From contig CM061139.1 of the NCBI GenBank assembly GCA_030789695.1, forward strand, positions 3,115,878 through 3,179,877: a DNA stretch of 64,000 bases, given 5' to 3'. This document shows, one piece after another, positions 1 through 11,045 of the stretch (the stretch's first letter is position 1; every line of letters begins with the position of its first letter). Source of the stretch: Scilla litardierei (Eukaryota > Streptophyta > Magnoliopsida > Asparagales > Asparagaceae). Under the pieces are notes generated by a model. The model saw only the letters and a program-made list of their open reading frames with translations. It searched no databases and was not told where the DNA came from. Both the position numbers and the translations under genes were made by a program.

Positions 1-248
1 GGTCGGTCAATGAGCTTGAACCGACTAGTTGCAAACAGTGGCTGAATCCAAGATTTACTGACAAGATTTAGTCGGTCTGCGTTCATTTACTGACCGACTA
101 GATCTCCATCTAGTCGGTCGGTCACTGAACATGAACCGACTAAAGAGTTTAAGATGGAAAGAAAACTCAGTAAGCTTGAGTTAGTCGGTGTAAGTTCTTC
201 TACTAACCGACTAGATGAACATCTAGTCGGTTGGTGGTTGAACTGATA
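1..248 (-). repeat. Internal TAGTCGGTC/GACCGACTA inverted-motif array downstream of Copia-1 pol
   Basis: Alternating tagtcggt(c) and gaccgacta words occur in inverted pairs with roughly 15-base spacers, the same motif as in this element's own LTR at 6752-7411. The array begins about 250 bp after the pol stop codon in element sense. It is not the 3' LTR, because the sequence between pol and the array does not match the LTR start at 7818. By analogy with Copia-2 and element E it should lie upstream of an ORF3 promoter, which would be off the window. Confidence 0.75.
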
Positions 249-498
249 CCGACTAACAAAGTCCAAAAAATGATAATCAAGTTCTCTCCTCAAAACACTT
301 GGACGATATATCGCAAAACTCTCAATAATCATTTAAACTACCCCAGTAAACATCGAAAAACAGAAATTTGATGATTACGCACAAATCGAACGAAAAATCA
401 AGATATCACATAAATTCCCGAAAAATCCAATAATTCTAGCATGAATGAGATATTGTCAGATATAATAGCATGCAAAATTATTGAATGAAACATGAATC
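249..498 (-). other. Copia-1 post-pol untranslated spacer
   Basis: AT-rich sequence between the pol stop codon and the internal motif array. No open frame or recognisable motif is seen in it. Confidence 0.5.
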
Positions 499-3400
499 CT
501 ATATCTCGGATTCACCCATAATCCCCAATTCTCGACGCAACCGCACAAAGGAGTCCTCCTTTAGGGGTTTCATGAAAATATCGGCGATTTGCTTTTGGGT
601 TTCAACGTACACTAAAATGATGTCCTTTTTAGCAACATGATCATCTAAAAAGTGGTGTCGGACATCTATGTGTTTCGAACGGGAATGGTGTACCGGGTTC
701 TTGGAAAGACATATTGCACTTTGGTTGTCAACCATGATAGGGCAAGTATCACAATTAATACCAAAGTCTTTAAGTGTGTGTCTCATCCAAAGAACTTGAG
801 CACACGCGGCACCGGCGGCAATATATTCCGCCTCGGTGGTTGAAAGTGATACGGAATTTTGCTTCTTGGAAAACCAAGAGACAAGAGAATTTCCTATAAA
901 ATGGCAAGTGCCACTAGTACTTTTCCTGTCGGATTTGCATCCCGCATAATCGGCATCACTATATGAGATTAACTCATATGTGCTAGATTTCGGATAAAGT
1001 AATCCAAAATCTAAAGTGTAACTTAGATAGCGAAAAATACGCTTTACCGCTACTAAGTGAGATTCCTTAGGTTGAGATTGATAACGAGCACATACACATA
1101 CTGCGAACATAATATCGGGCCTACTTGCGGTAAGATAAAGTAAGCTACCTATCATACCTCGATATAGACGAATGTCTACATCTTTACCGCCCGTATCTTT
1201 ATCAAGATGCGTTGTCATGCTCATTGGAGTCTTTTTCCCGGAAGCACTCTCCATTCCAAATCGCTTTAGCAACTCCACCGTATACTTCGTTTGGTGGATG
1301 AAGATTGCATCGTCCATTTGGCGAATTTGGAGACCTAAGAAATACTTGAGCTCACCCATGTGGCTCATCTCAAATTGTTCCTTCATAACATTAGAAAACT
1401 CTTCGCAAAGAGCAAAGTTAGTAGCACCGAAAATGATATCATCAACATATATTTGAACTAAAATTATATCATTATTCACATGCTTAACAAAAAGTGTAGA
1501 ATCGGCTTCTCCCATTTTAAAATTTAAATCCAAAAGAAAATTCTTTAGGCGATCATACCAAGCTCGAGGAGCTTGTCTTAAGCCGTAAAGCGCTTTCTTT
1601 AGTTTAAAAACATGATTTGGAAATTTTTCATTTATGAAGCCCGGAGGTTGAGAAACGTAAACTTCCTCAACAACATCTCCGTTTAAAAATGCACTTTTAA
1701 CATCCATTTGAAATAATTTAAAATCCTTATGGCATGCAAAAGACAATAATAATCTAATTGATTCTAATCTAGCTACCGGAGCGAAGGATTCTTCGAAATC
1801 AATACCTTCCTCTTGTCGATAGCCTTGAGCAACTAACCGAGCTTTATTCCGGACGACGACTTGGTTTTCGTCGGTTTTGTTCTTGAAGATCCACTTTGTC
1901 CCGATGACAGTGTGGTTCTTCGATGGCAATGGAACAAGCTCCCAAACTTCATTTCTCTCGAATTGAATGAGCTCCTCCTCCATGGCTAAGATCCAAGCGC
2001 TATCTTCGCATGCTTCATTAATATTCTTTGGCTCTATCGAGGAGGCAAAGGCACAATGAGCGAAGTAGTTCACTTGCGATCTCGTCTTGACACTATCATA
2101 GATATTGCCAATGACTTGCTCATGAGGATGGTCACGAACGGTATGAAGCCGTTTGGGAATACCTTGATCACTAGGAACATTCTCAACAACTTCATTAGTT
2201 GGGTTAGTCTCAATAGAATCAATAGAATTATTAGACTTAGAATTATCAAACGAATCACATAAAACATCCATAGAGTCATTATCATTTGAAATTCTAGTTG
2301 GAACAAATCCTTCATTAAATGAGACATGAAGCGACTCCTCGATCGTTGAGGTTCGTTTGTTGAATATCCGGTAGGCTTTGCTACGCGAAGAATATCCAAC
2401 AAAAATCCCCTCATCGGATCTTGGATCGAATTTGTCCAAACTACCATACGTGTTCTTAATAAAACATTTCGAACCAAAAACACGAAAATGTTTAACTTGA
2501 GGCAACCTACCAAACAACAATTCATAACAAGTTTGTTTAGTGCCGGGCCTCAAAAGTATTCTATTAAACACATAGCAAGCGGTGTGTACCGCTTCCGCCC
2601 AAAATTGATGGCCAAGTTGGCTATCATCAAGCATAGTGCGAGCACACTCCACTAGCGTCCTATTCTTTCTCTCAACTACACCATTTTGAGGAGGTGCACG
2701 AGGGAAAGAGAATGTGTGAGTAATACCAACTTCATCACAAAATGTCTCAAAAGACTCATTCTCAAATTCACCTCCATGATCACTACGAATAGTGACAATG
2801 GTGGTTCCTAAGAGATTTTGTACTTTCTTAACAAAAATTGTGAAGTTTTCAAAAGCTTCATTTTTATTACATAATGAAAATACCCATGTGAATCTCGAAT
2901 AGTCATCTACGATGACAAGTCCATATCTAGCATTTCCTAATGAAGCAACTCTAGTTGGCCCAAATAAATCTAGATGTAATAGCTCTAGTGGCCGTTTAGT
3001 AGAAATGCTTTTCTTAGGTTTAAATGAAGATTTAGGAAGCTTGCCACGTTGACAACAATCACAAAAACTTTTCTTTTCAAAAACAAGCTTCGGAAAACCT
3101 TTAATGGAATTTAATTTTGAAAGCTTATATAGTGTTCCAAAGTTCACATGTCCAAAGCGTCGATGCCATAAGTGTTGTTCACTTGTGTTGGCTACGAGGC
3201 ATTGTTCATAAGACTTAGGAAGATCCAAAATATAAATGTCTTTATGACGAGTTCCGGAAAATAATAATTTATCATTATCTTTTCTTAAAATGTGACACAA
3301 TCCTTTCGCAAAGCTAACTTTGTAACCTTTGTCACAAAGTTGGCTTATTGAAATAAGATTGTGATTTAAACCACTAACAAGATAAAGATCACTGATTAGG

Positions 3401-3525
3401 GGTTTAGAAGGGTTACCCACTTTACCAACACCTATGATGGTTCCGCTTTCGTTGCCTCCAAATACGACGTGGTTTCCATTTGCTATGGGAACCACTCCGG
3501 AGAGCAAACTAGCGTCACCCGTCAT
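499..3525 (-). CDS. pol: Copia-1 pol polyprotein (integrase, reverse transcriptase, RNase H)
   Basis: A 1,008-residue open frame. From the N-terminus it has the tail of the aspartic protease, whose DSGCS active site lies just upstream in frame at about 3527-3557. Next is a GAG-pre-integrase zinc finger (HLWHRRFGH near residue 120 and a CDCC pair near 155). The integrase core has its acidic triad in [16 protein letters not shown] and NGVVERKN (roughly residues 184, 246, 283). The reverse transcriptase has the catalytic YVDD box near residue 690. The RNase H has SDADYAG and TTEAEY. It converts element RNA to cDNA and integrates it. The whole frame is open and all catalytic motifs are present, so this part looks functional. 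The first methionine is internal to protease, so it is not the true start; expression as part of a gag-pol polyprotein is expected. Confidence 0.93.
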   Translation of the reverse strand: MTGDASLLSGVVPIANGNHVVFGGNESGTIIGVGKVGNPSKPLISDLYLVSGLNHNLISISQLCDKGYKVSFAKGLCHILRKDNDKLLFSGTRHKDIYILDLPKSYEQCLVANTSEQHLWHRRFGHVNFGTLYKLSKLNSIKGFPKLVFEKKSFCDCCQRGKLPKSSFKPKKSISTKRPLELLHLDLFGPTRVASLGNARYGLVIVDDYSRFTWVFSLCNKNEAFENFTIFVKKVQNLLGTTIVTIRSDHGGEFENESFETFCDEVGITHTFSFPRAPPQNGVVERKNRTLVECARTMLDDSQLGHQFWAEAVHTACYVFNRILLRPGTKQTCYELLFGRLPQVKHFRVFGSKCFIKNTYGSLDKFDPRSDEGIFVGYSSRSKAYRIFNKRTSTIEESLHVSFNEGFVPTRISNDNDSMDVLCDSFDNSKSNNSIDSIETNPTNEVVENVPSDQGIPKRLHTVRDHPHEQVIGNIYDSVKTRSQVNYFAHCAFASSIEPKNINEACEDSAWILAMEEELIQFERNEVWELVPLPSKNHTVIGTKWIFKNKTDENQVVVRNKARLVAQGYRQEEGIDFEESFAPVARLESIRLLLSFACHKDFKLFQMDVKSAFLNGDVVEEVYVSQPPGFINEKFPNHVFKLKKALYGLRQAPRAWYDRLKNFLLDLNFKMGEADSTLFVKHVNNDIILVQIYVDDIIFGATNFALCEEFSNVMKEQFEMSHMGELKYFLGLQIRQMDDAIFIHQTKYTVELLKRFGMESASGKKTPMSMTTHLDKDTGGKDVDIRLYRGMIGSLLYLTASRPDIMFAVCVCARYQSQPKESHLVAVKRIFRYLSYTLDFGLLYPKSSTYELISYSDADYAGCKSDRKSTSGTCHFIGNSLVSWFSKKQNSVSLSTTEAEYIAAGAACAQVLWMRHTLKDFGINCDTCPIMVDNQSAICLSKNPVHHSRSKHIDVRHHFLDDHVAKKDIILVYVETQKQIADIFMKPLKEDSFVRLRRELGIMGESEI

Positions 3526-3668
3526 GTGTTTTGAACACCCGCTATCGAGTATCCAATTTCCCTTGGAGCCAAATTTAAATTTTTTGCTCCTTTCCTTTTT
3601 CTTTTTCTTGAGTACCTAAAGGTAGAGAATTTCATATCATGGTACCCAAGGTCATTGGGTCCAAAAGA
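3526..3668 (-). pseudogene. Copia-1 gag-protease junction, frame-disrupted
   Basis: In Copia-2 the equivalent stretch (around 22900-23077) reads continuously from the gag tail into protease. In Copia-1 the gag frame stops at 3669 after a one-base loss close to the stop, and the A-rich stretch near 3585-3620 is in a different frame from the protease active site. At least two indels are therefore inferred. Programmed frameshifting is an alternative, but two separate shifts make decay more likely. Confidence 0.6.
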
Positions 3669-5918
3669 TTAGACCTTTGGAAGCCAAGTCCAATTGGACT
3701 TAGACTTTCCCACATAATTTCTACTATGCACTACATCCGAAAAATAAGCATTCATATACATTTGTTTTTCGTCCATGCTTGTGTCCTTTGGGCTCCAAAT
3801 TGTGAAAATCTTGGGAGCCCTCATCCTATTGGGTGCATGCATTCGACGTTGATTTCTACGTGATGCATGTTGTGGATAGGCATAAGGAACATGATGGAAT
3901 GGTGCACGATGAGAATTATTCATATGATGTTGTGGGTGAACATATGCATGTGAGGGAACACGTGCATGAGGGTGTCTCACATTGTGTGCACGTACCCGAG
4001 AATGTGTTGCATAAAAATCATCATATGTGTGAGCCGGTGGAGTAGGACGTGTGTTCCTACGTGGCATGGTATTGGTGTACATGTAGGCATGCCCCTTCTT
4101 TGGAGGTCCACCCAAAGTGGGTTTCTTTCCAAAAGAGGGTGTGGACGAGGTGGAAGCACCATTGGTAGATGAACTACCAATAGAGTGTTTGCTCCCACTC
4201 GTTGAGGCTTCGGAAGTTGGCCTTACAAAAGTAGTGACCGACTTGGATGAATTTCCCATCATATACCCCAAGCCAATGTGGTGTTTGGCCGGAAGTAAGT
4301 CTTTTAGGATATTATCCAAGTGGCCCTTACCCTTGTTGAATTTGTTGATTCGGCCCAATGTGTCCTCATATTTCTCTTTGAGAGAACGCAAAGAAATATC
4401 CAAAGTGGATATTTGCGATGTGAGCACATAAACACGAGATTTAAGATTCTCGTTCTCAATACTCAAAGTCGAGTTTCGAGAAGTTAAATCCGCTATCTTA
4501 TGTTCTTCCGCATCCTCAATGCTAACATGTTCAAGTTTAGATTTGAGATTAACAATCTCATTTCTTAACTCTTCAACAACGGTGTCGTTGTTGGTGGTGA
4601 TAGTCTTAGGCGATGTTTGAATGCTAGCTAGGTCATCTTTTACTTTAGTATATCTATTTACTAATTTAGTGTATTTTGACCATAATTGAGAGTTAGCATT
4701 CCTAAGGTCATCCATGGTTACCTCATCGCTTTCTTCATCACTATCATCGGAAGAGGAGGATCCTTGATCGTGCTCCTCTCTTGCCATGAAACACATGTGC
4801 GCTTGCTCCACGTGCTCATCGTCCGACTCACCGCTTGAAGAATCATCGGAGTCGGTGAAGGTAGCTCCGACAAGTCCCTTCTTGTTTCCTTTCGTGTACT
4901 TCTTGGACTTGTCATACTTTGGCGCCTTCCACTTCTCCTTGTGCTTATTGAGGGGACACTCCGCTTTCATGTGTCCCGGCTTATTGCACTTGAAACATAG
5001 AGGAGAGGAAGAGGCGTTAGTAGAACCAAATTTAGCTTTGTTCTTGAAGTTACCTTTTCGGAAGAAACGGTTGAACTTCTTGGCCATGAGTGCCATGGAC
5101 TCCAAGTCCAACTCGTTTTCCGAGTCTTCATCATCGGTTGATGTGGATGTGGATGGAGCGGCCTTGAAAGCAATGGCCTTCTTCTTTGGCTCGTCTTGCT
5201 TTAGGTAGGACTTCATCTTTTCCTGCAATTTGAGCTTGCTATCCTTGCGTACCTCGTATGACATTAAAGTACCCATTAGTTGAACTACGGTGTACTTGTT
5301 CATGTCATTACCTTCCTCGATGGCGAAGGTACGCTTTTCCCAAGAAGAAGGAAGTCCTTCGATAAGCTTCGAACACTTCTCCTTTTGGGTGTAGGATTTG
5401 CCAAGAGCCTCTAACTCGTTTATGATGTCGACGAAGCGAGCGTAATACTCCTTCATCTTCTCGCCCTGTTGCATATGAAACATTTCGTAGTCTTTGTTTA
5501 CAACTACGAGTTTAGAGTCTCTTACCTGACTCGTTCCTTCATGAAGTATGAGGAGGGAGTTCCAAATTTGATATGCACTCTTACATGTGCATATCTTATT
5601 GAAGTCCTCGGGCTCCAATGCGCATTGCAAGGCGTTCATTGCCTTGGCATTGCTTACCTCCGCGGCGACCTCCGCGGTTGTCCATTTCTCGAAGTCTTCT
5701 TCTTCGGGCTCGATGTACTCCTTCATTGTAGTCCTCCATAAAGATGCACTTCGGAGGAAGGTTTCCATCCTACATTTCCAGTACCCGTAGTTGGTACCGT
5801 TGAAAAATGGAGGCCTCGTAGAGGAATGTCCCTCCATCACCGAAGATGCTCCTTCACGGTTCCTGAAGGTGTCATAGTTGGAAGGTGGACGCACGGTCTT
5901 GTTGTCGTTGGCAGACAT
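3669..5918 (-). CDS. gag: Copia-1 Gag (capsid-nucleocapsid)
   Basis: A 749-residue frame. The start is the first ATG after the primer binding site, 13 bases downstream of it. Residues about 35-240 match the UBN2/gag-polypeptide family of copia elements, with the YWKCRMETFL and FNKICTCKSAYQIW blocks. A single CCHC zinc knuckle (CFKCNKPGHMKAEC) follows near residue 310. The second half is acidic and serine-rich (DSDDSSSGESDDE), then predicted coiled coil, then a His/Pro/Arg-rich tail. The length is typical of SIRE-lineage Gag, which is longer than other copia Gags. The protein should assemble the virus-like particle and bind genomic RNA. The frame is intact until the stop at the gag-protease junction. 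Confidence 0.9.
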   Translation of the reverse strand: MSANDNKTVRPPSNYDTFRNREGASSVMEGHSSTRPPFFNGTNYGYWKCRMETFLRSASLWRTTMKEYIEPEEEDFEKWTTAEVAAEVSNAKAMNALQCALEPEDFNKICTCKSAYQIWNSLLILHEGTSQVRDSKLVVVNKDYEMFHMQQGEKMKEYYARFVDIINELEALGKSYTQKEKCSKLIEGLPSSWEKRTFAIEEGNDMNKYTVVQLMGTLMSYEVRKDSKLKLQEKMKSYLKQDEPKKKAIAFKAAPSTSTSTDDEDSENELDLESMALMAKKFNRFFRKGNFKNKAKFGSTNASSSPLCFKCNKPGHMKAECPLNKHKEKWKAPKYDKSKKYTKGNKKGLVGATFTDSDDSSSGESDDEHVEQAHMCFMAREEHDQGSSSSDDSDEESDEVTMDDLRNANSQLWSKYTKLVNRYTKVKDDLASIQTSPKTITTNNDTVVEELRNEIVNLKSKLEHVSIEDAEEHKIADLTSRNSTLSIENENLKSRVYVLTSQISTLDISLRSLKEKYEDTLGRINKFNKGKGHLDNILKDLLPAKHHIGLGYMMGNSSKSVTTFVRPTSEASTSGSKHSIGSSSTNGASTSSTPSFGKKPTLGGPPKKGHAYMYTNTMPRRNTRPTPPAHTYDDFYATHSRVRAHNVRHPHARVPSHAYVHPQHHMNNSHRAPFHHVPYAYPQHASRRNQRRMHAPNRMRAPKIFTIWSPKDTSMDEKQMYMNAYFSDVVHSRNYVGKSKSNWTWLPKV

Positions 5919-5931
5919 AGCTGTGTATCTG

Positions 5932-5943
5932 GCTCTGATACCA
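5932..5943 (-). promoter_or_regulatory. Copia-1 primer binding site, initiator tRNA-Met
   Basis: Minus strand reads TGGTATCAGAGC, the standard plant initiator tRNA-Met primer binding site, two bases inside the LTR end. Confidence 0.95.
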
Positions 5944-6680
5944 AATGTAATGCCCTACAAGCTACTGCACAAGTACTAGAGGGGGGGTGAATAGTACTTT
6001 AAAATAATAAGGAGTATAATTCCAAATTAAAATGCAAACAACTACCAATTCAATTTGCGGAAGCTTAAATTGAAATGACAACACAAAATTAACAACGCTA
6101 ACAAGAGATGTTACTGGGTTCGGATCCACCCAAGTCTCCCCGACTTGTTCCCGGTGATCCTACGTCCCAACCACCCGGATCCCCTCCGGATACTTGAGTT
6201 AGAAACCCTAACTCAAGATTTCCACTATGAAATACTTGTGAAAAACCTCCACAAGTCAAATCATACAAAATGTAATTTGTGACTCCCACAACCCGGGATC
6301 ACAACCACACTCTCACAACCGAGAGTGAATCTTACAAATCAAATATGAAATGAAATAAAGAAACTTCTTACCGAACAAAATACATATGCCTTGAGTATTG
6401 CTTACGAATTAGGGCAAGGATGATTTTGAGGAAGAAGTGGCACTAAACCCTAGCTCCAAGATGTAGAACAGCGGTGGAGAGCTTTGGGGATGTTGGTGAC
6501 CTAGAATCAAGCACTTGTCTTGGAAGGCTTCACACTCAATGAATCTCTCTTTGGAAGTAAGAGTTAGGAGATATTAATGAATGGAGGGAATGAGCTTTGA
6601 ATGAGCTTGGATTGATTTCTCTTGAATCTCTAAACTTGCATTAATATCAGCCTTGGCAGCAATGAATGTAGCCCAACAAG

Positions 6681-6688
6681 TATTTATA
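6681..6688 (-). promoter_or_regulatory. Copia-1 LTR TATA box
   Basis: Minus strand TATAAATA, about 64 bp downstream (element sense) of the motif array and in the expected place for the LTR promoter. Confidence 0.7.
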
Positions 6689-6751
6689 GGAATGAAGAGA
6701 GAGAGAGAAAAACGTTTCAATTAGGGCTCCAACGGCTCTTTTCTGAACCCA

Positions 6752-7411
6752 ACTAGTCGGTCAAAGAACAATCACCGACCGACTAGTTTATCAACTAGTC
6801 GGTCGGTCACTGAACGTAAACCGACTAATGAGTAAACTGAGAAAAGATCAAAGTACAGACTAAGGAACTAGTCGGTCTAAGAAGAGTAGCTGACCGACTA
6901 GTTTCACAACTAGTCGGTCGGTTACTCAACGTGGACCGACTAACAGATAAAACTGAAGTCTGAGAAGAATTAGACTTAGTCGGTCCAAGAACAAATGTTG
7001 ACCGACTAATTCATCAACTAGTCGGTCACCAAATGAACATAGACCGACTAATAATAAACAGTAAGTATGGTGAAAAATTTGGCATGTACAGTAAACTAAA
7101 CTAGTCGGTCCAAGAAGGAAAGTTGACCGACTAGTTCATCAACTAGTCGGTCGATCAATGAGCACAGACCGACTAATGATAAACAGTAGCTCAAGTGAAA
7201 ATGTGCATGAACAGGGAAAGCTCAACTAGTCGGTCACAGAAGCATCACTGACCGACTAGTTCATCAACTAGTCGGTCGGTGAGTCAACTTAGACCGACTA
7301 ACTATAAACAGTAAAGAGCTAAGAAATAACTGACAGAAACTAGTCGGTCCAAGAAGCTTGGCTGACCGACTAGATCACCATCTAGTCGGTCAGTTCTTCT
7401 TCTTGAACTAA
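6752..7411 (-). repeat. Copia-1 LTR TAGTCGGTC hairpin-motif array
   Basis: About five units of roughly 125 bp. Each holds two inverted pairs (tagtcggtc, about 15 bases, gaccgacta) separated by about 10 bases, with a spacer of about 40 bases ending near acagtaa. Motifs are conserved while loops and spacers diverge. The array ends just upstream of the TATA box. Confidence 0.88.
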
Positions 7412-7818
7412 CTAACATGCACAAGAAGTCCCGAATCGAAGCGCGAAGCTTCGGGAAGAATTGTATGGACTTCTACTAAGATCCTAGAGCTAAGATATGA
7501 GCGTTATGAAGAATTAAAACGTAAGACCTACTCAAGGCTTAACATTCTACGAAAGAAGCTTAAAGACTATAAAATAAACTTGACGATACCGTCTTCAATA
7601 GCTTCGATCGAATCTTCATGACTTCTAAAAAGGTCCATAAGCTTCAACGAAGCTTTAGGCATACGATCACGTGCTTTGAGAAGTCTCGAGACGTCGTTAT
7701 TGATATTCATATGAATTTGGCGACGATCTCCATAACTGCGCTCACAAAGTGTTAGTTCATATTTTATTTATGTTTGTTCATCATCCAAAACCAAATCCGG
7801 GGAGTCCAATATCCAACA

Positions 7819-9666
7819 GGAAGAACAATCTCAACGCCAGACTCGCAAAAACCCTGCTGCAATCTCCACTACGAAGTCAACAACATCACCGCTGGAAGCC
7901 TACTCAGCGCATCAGGAACCACATTCACCTTGCCAGGGTGATACTGCAAATCAATCTCATAATCCGCCATGAGCTCCAACCACCGACGATGTCACATGTT
8001 GAGCTCCTTCTGAGTAAAAATATACTTCAGGCTTTTGTGATCGGTGAAGATCTTCACTTTCTCACTCAGCAGGAAGTGCCTCCAAATCTTGAGCGCAAAC
8101 ACAACAGCAGCCAACTCCAAATCATGCGTCGGGTAATTCTTCTCATGAGTCTTGAGCTGACGCGAAGCATACGCCACAACATGCCCATGCTGATGCAACA
8201 CACAACCGAGACCCTTGCCAGAAGCATCGCAAAAGATCTCAAATCTGCCGCTGTGATCAGGCACAACAAGAATGGGGGCAGTCGTCAATCTCTCCCTCAG
8301 AACACCAAAGGCATTCTCACAATCACCCGACCAAACAAAAGGTACATCCTTCCGCATCAACCTGGTCATCGGCTCAACAATACGGGAAAAGTCCTTAATA
8401 AAACGTCGATAGTAACCAGCAAGTCCAAGGAAACTCCGGATCTCAGACGCTGAATGTGGAACAGGCCACTCTTTGATGGCCCTAATCTTCTCAGGATCCA
8501 CAGAAATACCATCTCCAGTCACCACATGACCGAGAAAAGCAACTCTATCCAGCCAAAACTCGCACTTCGAAAACTTGGCATACAAACGATGCTTCCTCAA
8601 AATCTCCAATTCCGTCCTCAAGTGCGAGGCATGCTCCTCCTCCGACTTTGAATAGATCAGAATGTCGTCAATAAAGATAATGACAAACTTATCCAAAAAG
8701 TCGTAGAAAATCAGGTTCATCAGATTCATGAAAACTGCAGGTGCATTGGTTACACCGAAAGGCATAACCACAAACTCGTAGTGTCCATACTTCGTCCTGA
8801 ACGCTGTCTTCGGAACATCATCCTTCTTCACCTTCAGCTGATGATAACCACTCCTCAGATCCAACTTCGAAAACACCCTCGAACCTCCAAGCTGATCAAA
8901 AATAACATCGATGTGAGGCAACGGGTATTTATTCTTGATGGTCACCGCATTCAACTCCCGATAGTCCACGCACATGCGACGCGAACCATCCTTATTCTTC
9001 ACCAGTAGCACCGGTGCTCCCCACGGAGACACACTAGGATTGATATAACCCTTTTGCAAAAGCTCATCCAGCTGCTTCCGCAATTCCTCCAACTCGGCGG
9101 GTGCCATACGGTATGGCGCCTTCGAGATCGGCTGCGCTCCCGGAACCAGATCAATATAAAATTCTAAAGCTCGATCAGGTGGCAAACCAGACATCTCCTC
9201 GGGGAAGACGTCATCAAAATCCCGCACAACCGCTGGCCTCTCCAGCTCCATCTGCATAGCCACAATCTCCACCGGCCTGGCCCGAAACCTGACAGGACCA
9301 AGCGAGCTGCTACCTCGACTGAACTCAAATACTGGATGTCTCGAAATCTCGAACACCACCTTCTTCCTCCGACAGTCGATCGTAGCATAGAATCTCGCAA
9401 GCCAATCCATCCCTAGGACCGCATCATAGTTGATGATGTCGTGGACAATGAAATCAGCGTAAATCTCATGTCCACAAACCACCAACGAGCAAGAATTGCA
9501 ACCAAGATGCACCGTGACCACGCCATTCCCTGTAACGATATTCCAACTCTTGGAAAGAGGGGACGTCGACAAGGAATGCTTCTCCACGAAGCCCCGAGAA
9601 ATAATGCACATCGATGCACCAGAGTCAAAGAGGACTCGTGCAGGAAAGTGCACACCAAAATCACAC
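7819..9666 (-). pseudogene. pol: Gypsy-A pol fragment (protease, RT, RNase H)
   Basis: The frame is open from 9653 to 7992. It contains the protease DSGASMC motif, a chromoviral RT ([11 protein letters not shown] catalytic box, [11 protein letters not shown]) and RNase H ([24 protein letters not shown]). A TGA replaces the arginine codon after KELNM at 7992. The sequence continues as recognisable pol to 7819, where Copia-1 interrupts it. Relative to Gypsy-B and C, one base is missing between the predicted splice acceptor and the protease motif (about 9645-9655), shifting the frame. Integrase and chromodomain would lie left of the window. Confidence 0.9.
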
Positions 9667-9778
9667 CTACAAACAGTCTAACAATCAAGCCCTAGTCTAG
9701 CAAACAATCATATTCAAGCAAACAACATAGTCTAACAAACAAAGCCAAATAAGAAAGGAACAGCTAGAAGAGGATTAC
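9667..9778 (-). other. Putative gag-pol intron of Gypsy-A (112 bp)
   Basis: Minus strand reads GCAG|GTAATC at the gag side and TTTGTAG|GTGTGA at the protease side, with a T-rich interior. Protein similarity among the three Gypsy elements stops exactly at the donor and resumes exactly at the acceptor. Confidence 0.65.
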
Positions 9779-10910
9779 CTGCGATAACCTCATCCACAGC
9801 CCCGTTCTCCACAGTAGTCATCAGAAAAGCCCGTCGCCTCGGCGGAAAAACCTGCTGGAAAGCCTGCCTCTGTGGAACAAGAGCTGCTCCACGTCCAGCA
9901 GGAACAGACGCCCTCTGCTGCAACGGCGGTGCTGCAACAGGTTCCCTCCAAGGCTGCTTCGACCTCGGACAATCCTTCATGGCATGGGTAGGATCTCCAC
10001 AGACGATACACTGGCCCAGGAATCTCCTACACTGATCCTTGACATGCCTGGTCCTGCCGCAGAAATGGCAAGTCTTCTGAATAGGCCCTCCTGGCCTCTT
10101 GAACTGAGCTGGCTGATTAGGCTTGAAACCAGGCCTAACCACCGCTCTGGGCTGCTCCATAGGCCTCTTCCCAGCACCAGAAACATGTCCTCTCCTCTGA
10201 CTCAGGTTCAACTCCTGCCTCCTTGCAGCGACCAGAACCTTCTGATAAGAGTCCAGATCAGAGGAAGACACAAAACTCTGGAGCTCCAAAGCAAGTCCCT
10301 GCAGGAACCTCTGAGCCCTCTCATCAGCATACTGCACCATCTTCAGTGCGAACCGACTAAGCCTAGTGAACTCTTGGTGGTACTGGTCCACCGTCAAGCT
10401 CCCTTGCTTCAGATCAATGAAACGCTGCAGCATCTCCTTCTTAGCAGCCTTCGGAAAGAACTCCTCATCAAACCTGGACTTAAAGGTAGCCCAAGCTATC
10501 GGCTCCACCAACATCTTCTCTTCCGCATCCCACCAGTTCCGAGCGTTATCCTTGAGTTGCCGCTTTGCCAAATCAACCCATCCAGCCGGGGTGATCTTGG
10601 CCATCTTCAAGTTATCCTCAATGTTCCGAATCCACTCATCGGCATCCAGAGGACCCTCAGACCCATCAAAATATGCGGGACCCAGCTCCCGAAATTGCTT
10701 CGCTCCCGGCTCAGAGCGAAGGGCCTTCGGAGCCGCCCGAGGAGCTCGACCAGCCGGAGCATTCTGGACTTGCAGGAGCACGCCTTGCTGCACCTTCATC
10801 ATCTGAAGCATCATCTGCATCATCTCTCCATTGGTGGGTTCCCGCTCAGGCTCCTCGTCATGAGGGGGCGCACCACTACCACCACCACGGGTGATTCACC
10901 TTCCTGCCAT
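9732..10910 (-). pseudogene. gag: Gypsy-A Gag (nonsense at codon 5)
   Basis: The start inferred from Gypsy-B and C is the ATG at 10910, but the fifth codon is TGA (10896-10898) where Gypsy-B has CGA. From an internal ATG at 10823 the frame is open for 363 residues. It shows a Retrotrans_gag domain (AYFDGSEGPLDADEWI, NWWDAEE, FFPKAAKKEMLQRFIDLKQG) and zinc-knuckle sequence (CHFCGRTRHVKDQC, then CIVCGDPTHAMKDC). In the first knuckle the usual Gly before His is Arg (GRTRH). Residues after DEVIAG are not shared with the other copies, consistent with read-through into the intron. Confidence 0.88.
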
Positions 10911-11028
10911 CTAATGACACAGAAAACGAAACAATTAGACTCATAGCTTATGACTCGGACGTCGAACTTAGTTTATTGGACATTCTAATATTATTATCGC
11001 TATTCCAACAATTCGCAGGTATAGAGGG

Positions 11029-11045
11029 ACCTGCATGGGCCACCA
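11029..11045 (-). promoter_or_regulatory. Gypsy-A primer binding site, apparently tRNA-Ile
   Basis: Minus strand TGGTGGCCCATGCAGGT lies 8 bases inside the LTR end. It is complementary to the 3' end of plant tRNA-Ile(AAU) as I know it. The same 17 bases at the same spacing occur in Gypsy-B and C. Confidence 0.7.

Larger units (their letters stand above)
1..7818 (-). mobile_element. Copia-1: Ty1/copia LTR retrotransposon, SIRE type, 3' end off window
   Basis: Read on the minus strand, the order is 5' LTR (7818-5946), primer binding site (5943-5932), gag, protease-integrase-RT-RNase H, and a 3' untranslated stretch that leaves the window at position 1. The protein order (integrase before RT) defines copia. 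The long gag with a UBN2-type N-terminus and the pol sequence resemble the SIRE/Maximus lineage. The element lies within Gypsy-A: the base after the LTR end (7819) resumes gypsy pol sequence matching 40933 onward in Gypsy-B. The right-hand copy of the target duplication is probably ggaag (7819-7823); the left copy is outside the window. The gag-protease junction carries frame breaks, so this copy is probably not autonomous. Confidence 0.9.
5946..7818 (-). repeat. Copia-1 5' LTR (1,873 bp)
   Basis: In element sense it starts TGTTGGATATTGGACT at 7818 and ends CATTACA at 5946, two bases before the primer binding site. The start was placed by similarity to the Copia-2 LTR start and by the exact return to gypsy pol at 7819. 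U3 holds the motif array and a TATA box. The R/U5 part (about 5950-6350) is similar to that of Copia-2. About 180 bp on the outer side of the array (7395-7560) is similar to the same part of the gypsy LTRs. Confidence 0.85.

Noticed and set aside
1..248. Reading the first array as part of the Copia-1 3' LTR
   Set aside because: In the 5' LTR the array starts about 400 bp inside the LTR edge. Here it starts about 250 bp after the pol stop, and the intervening sequence does not match the LTR start.
6752..7411. CRISPR-like array of short repeats
   Set aside because: The context is a plant retrotransposon LTR. Repeats are inverted pairs with irregular, non-unique spacers, and no cas genes are present.
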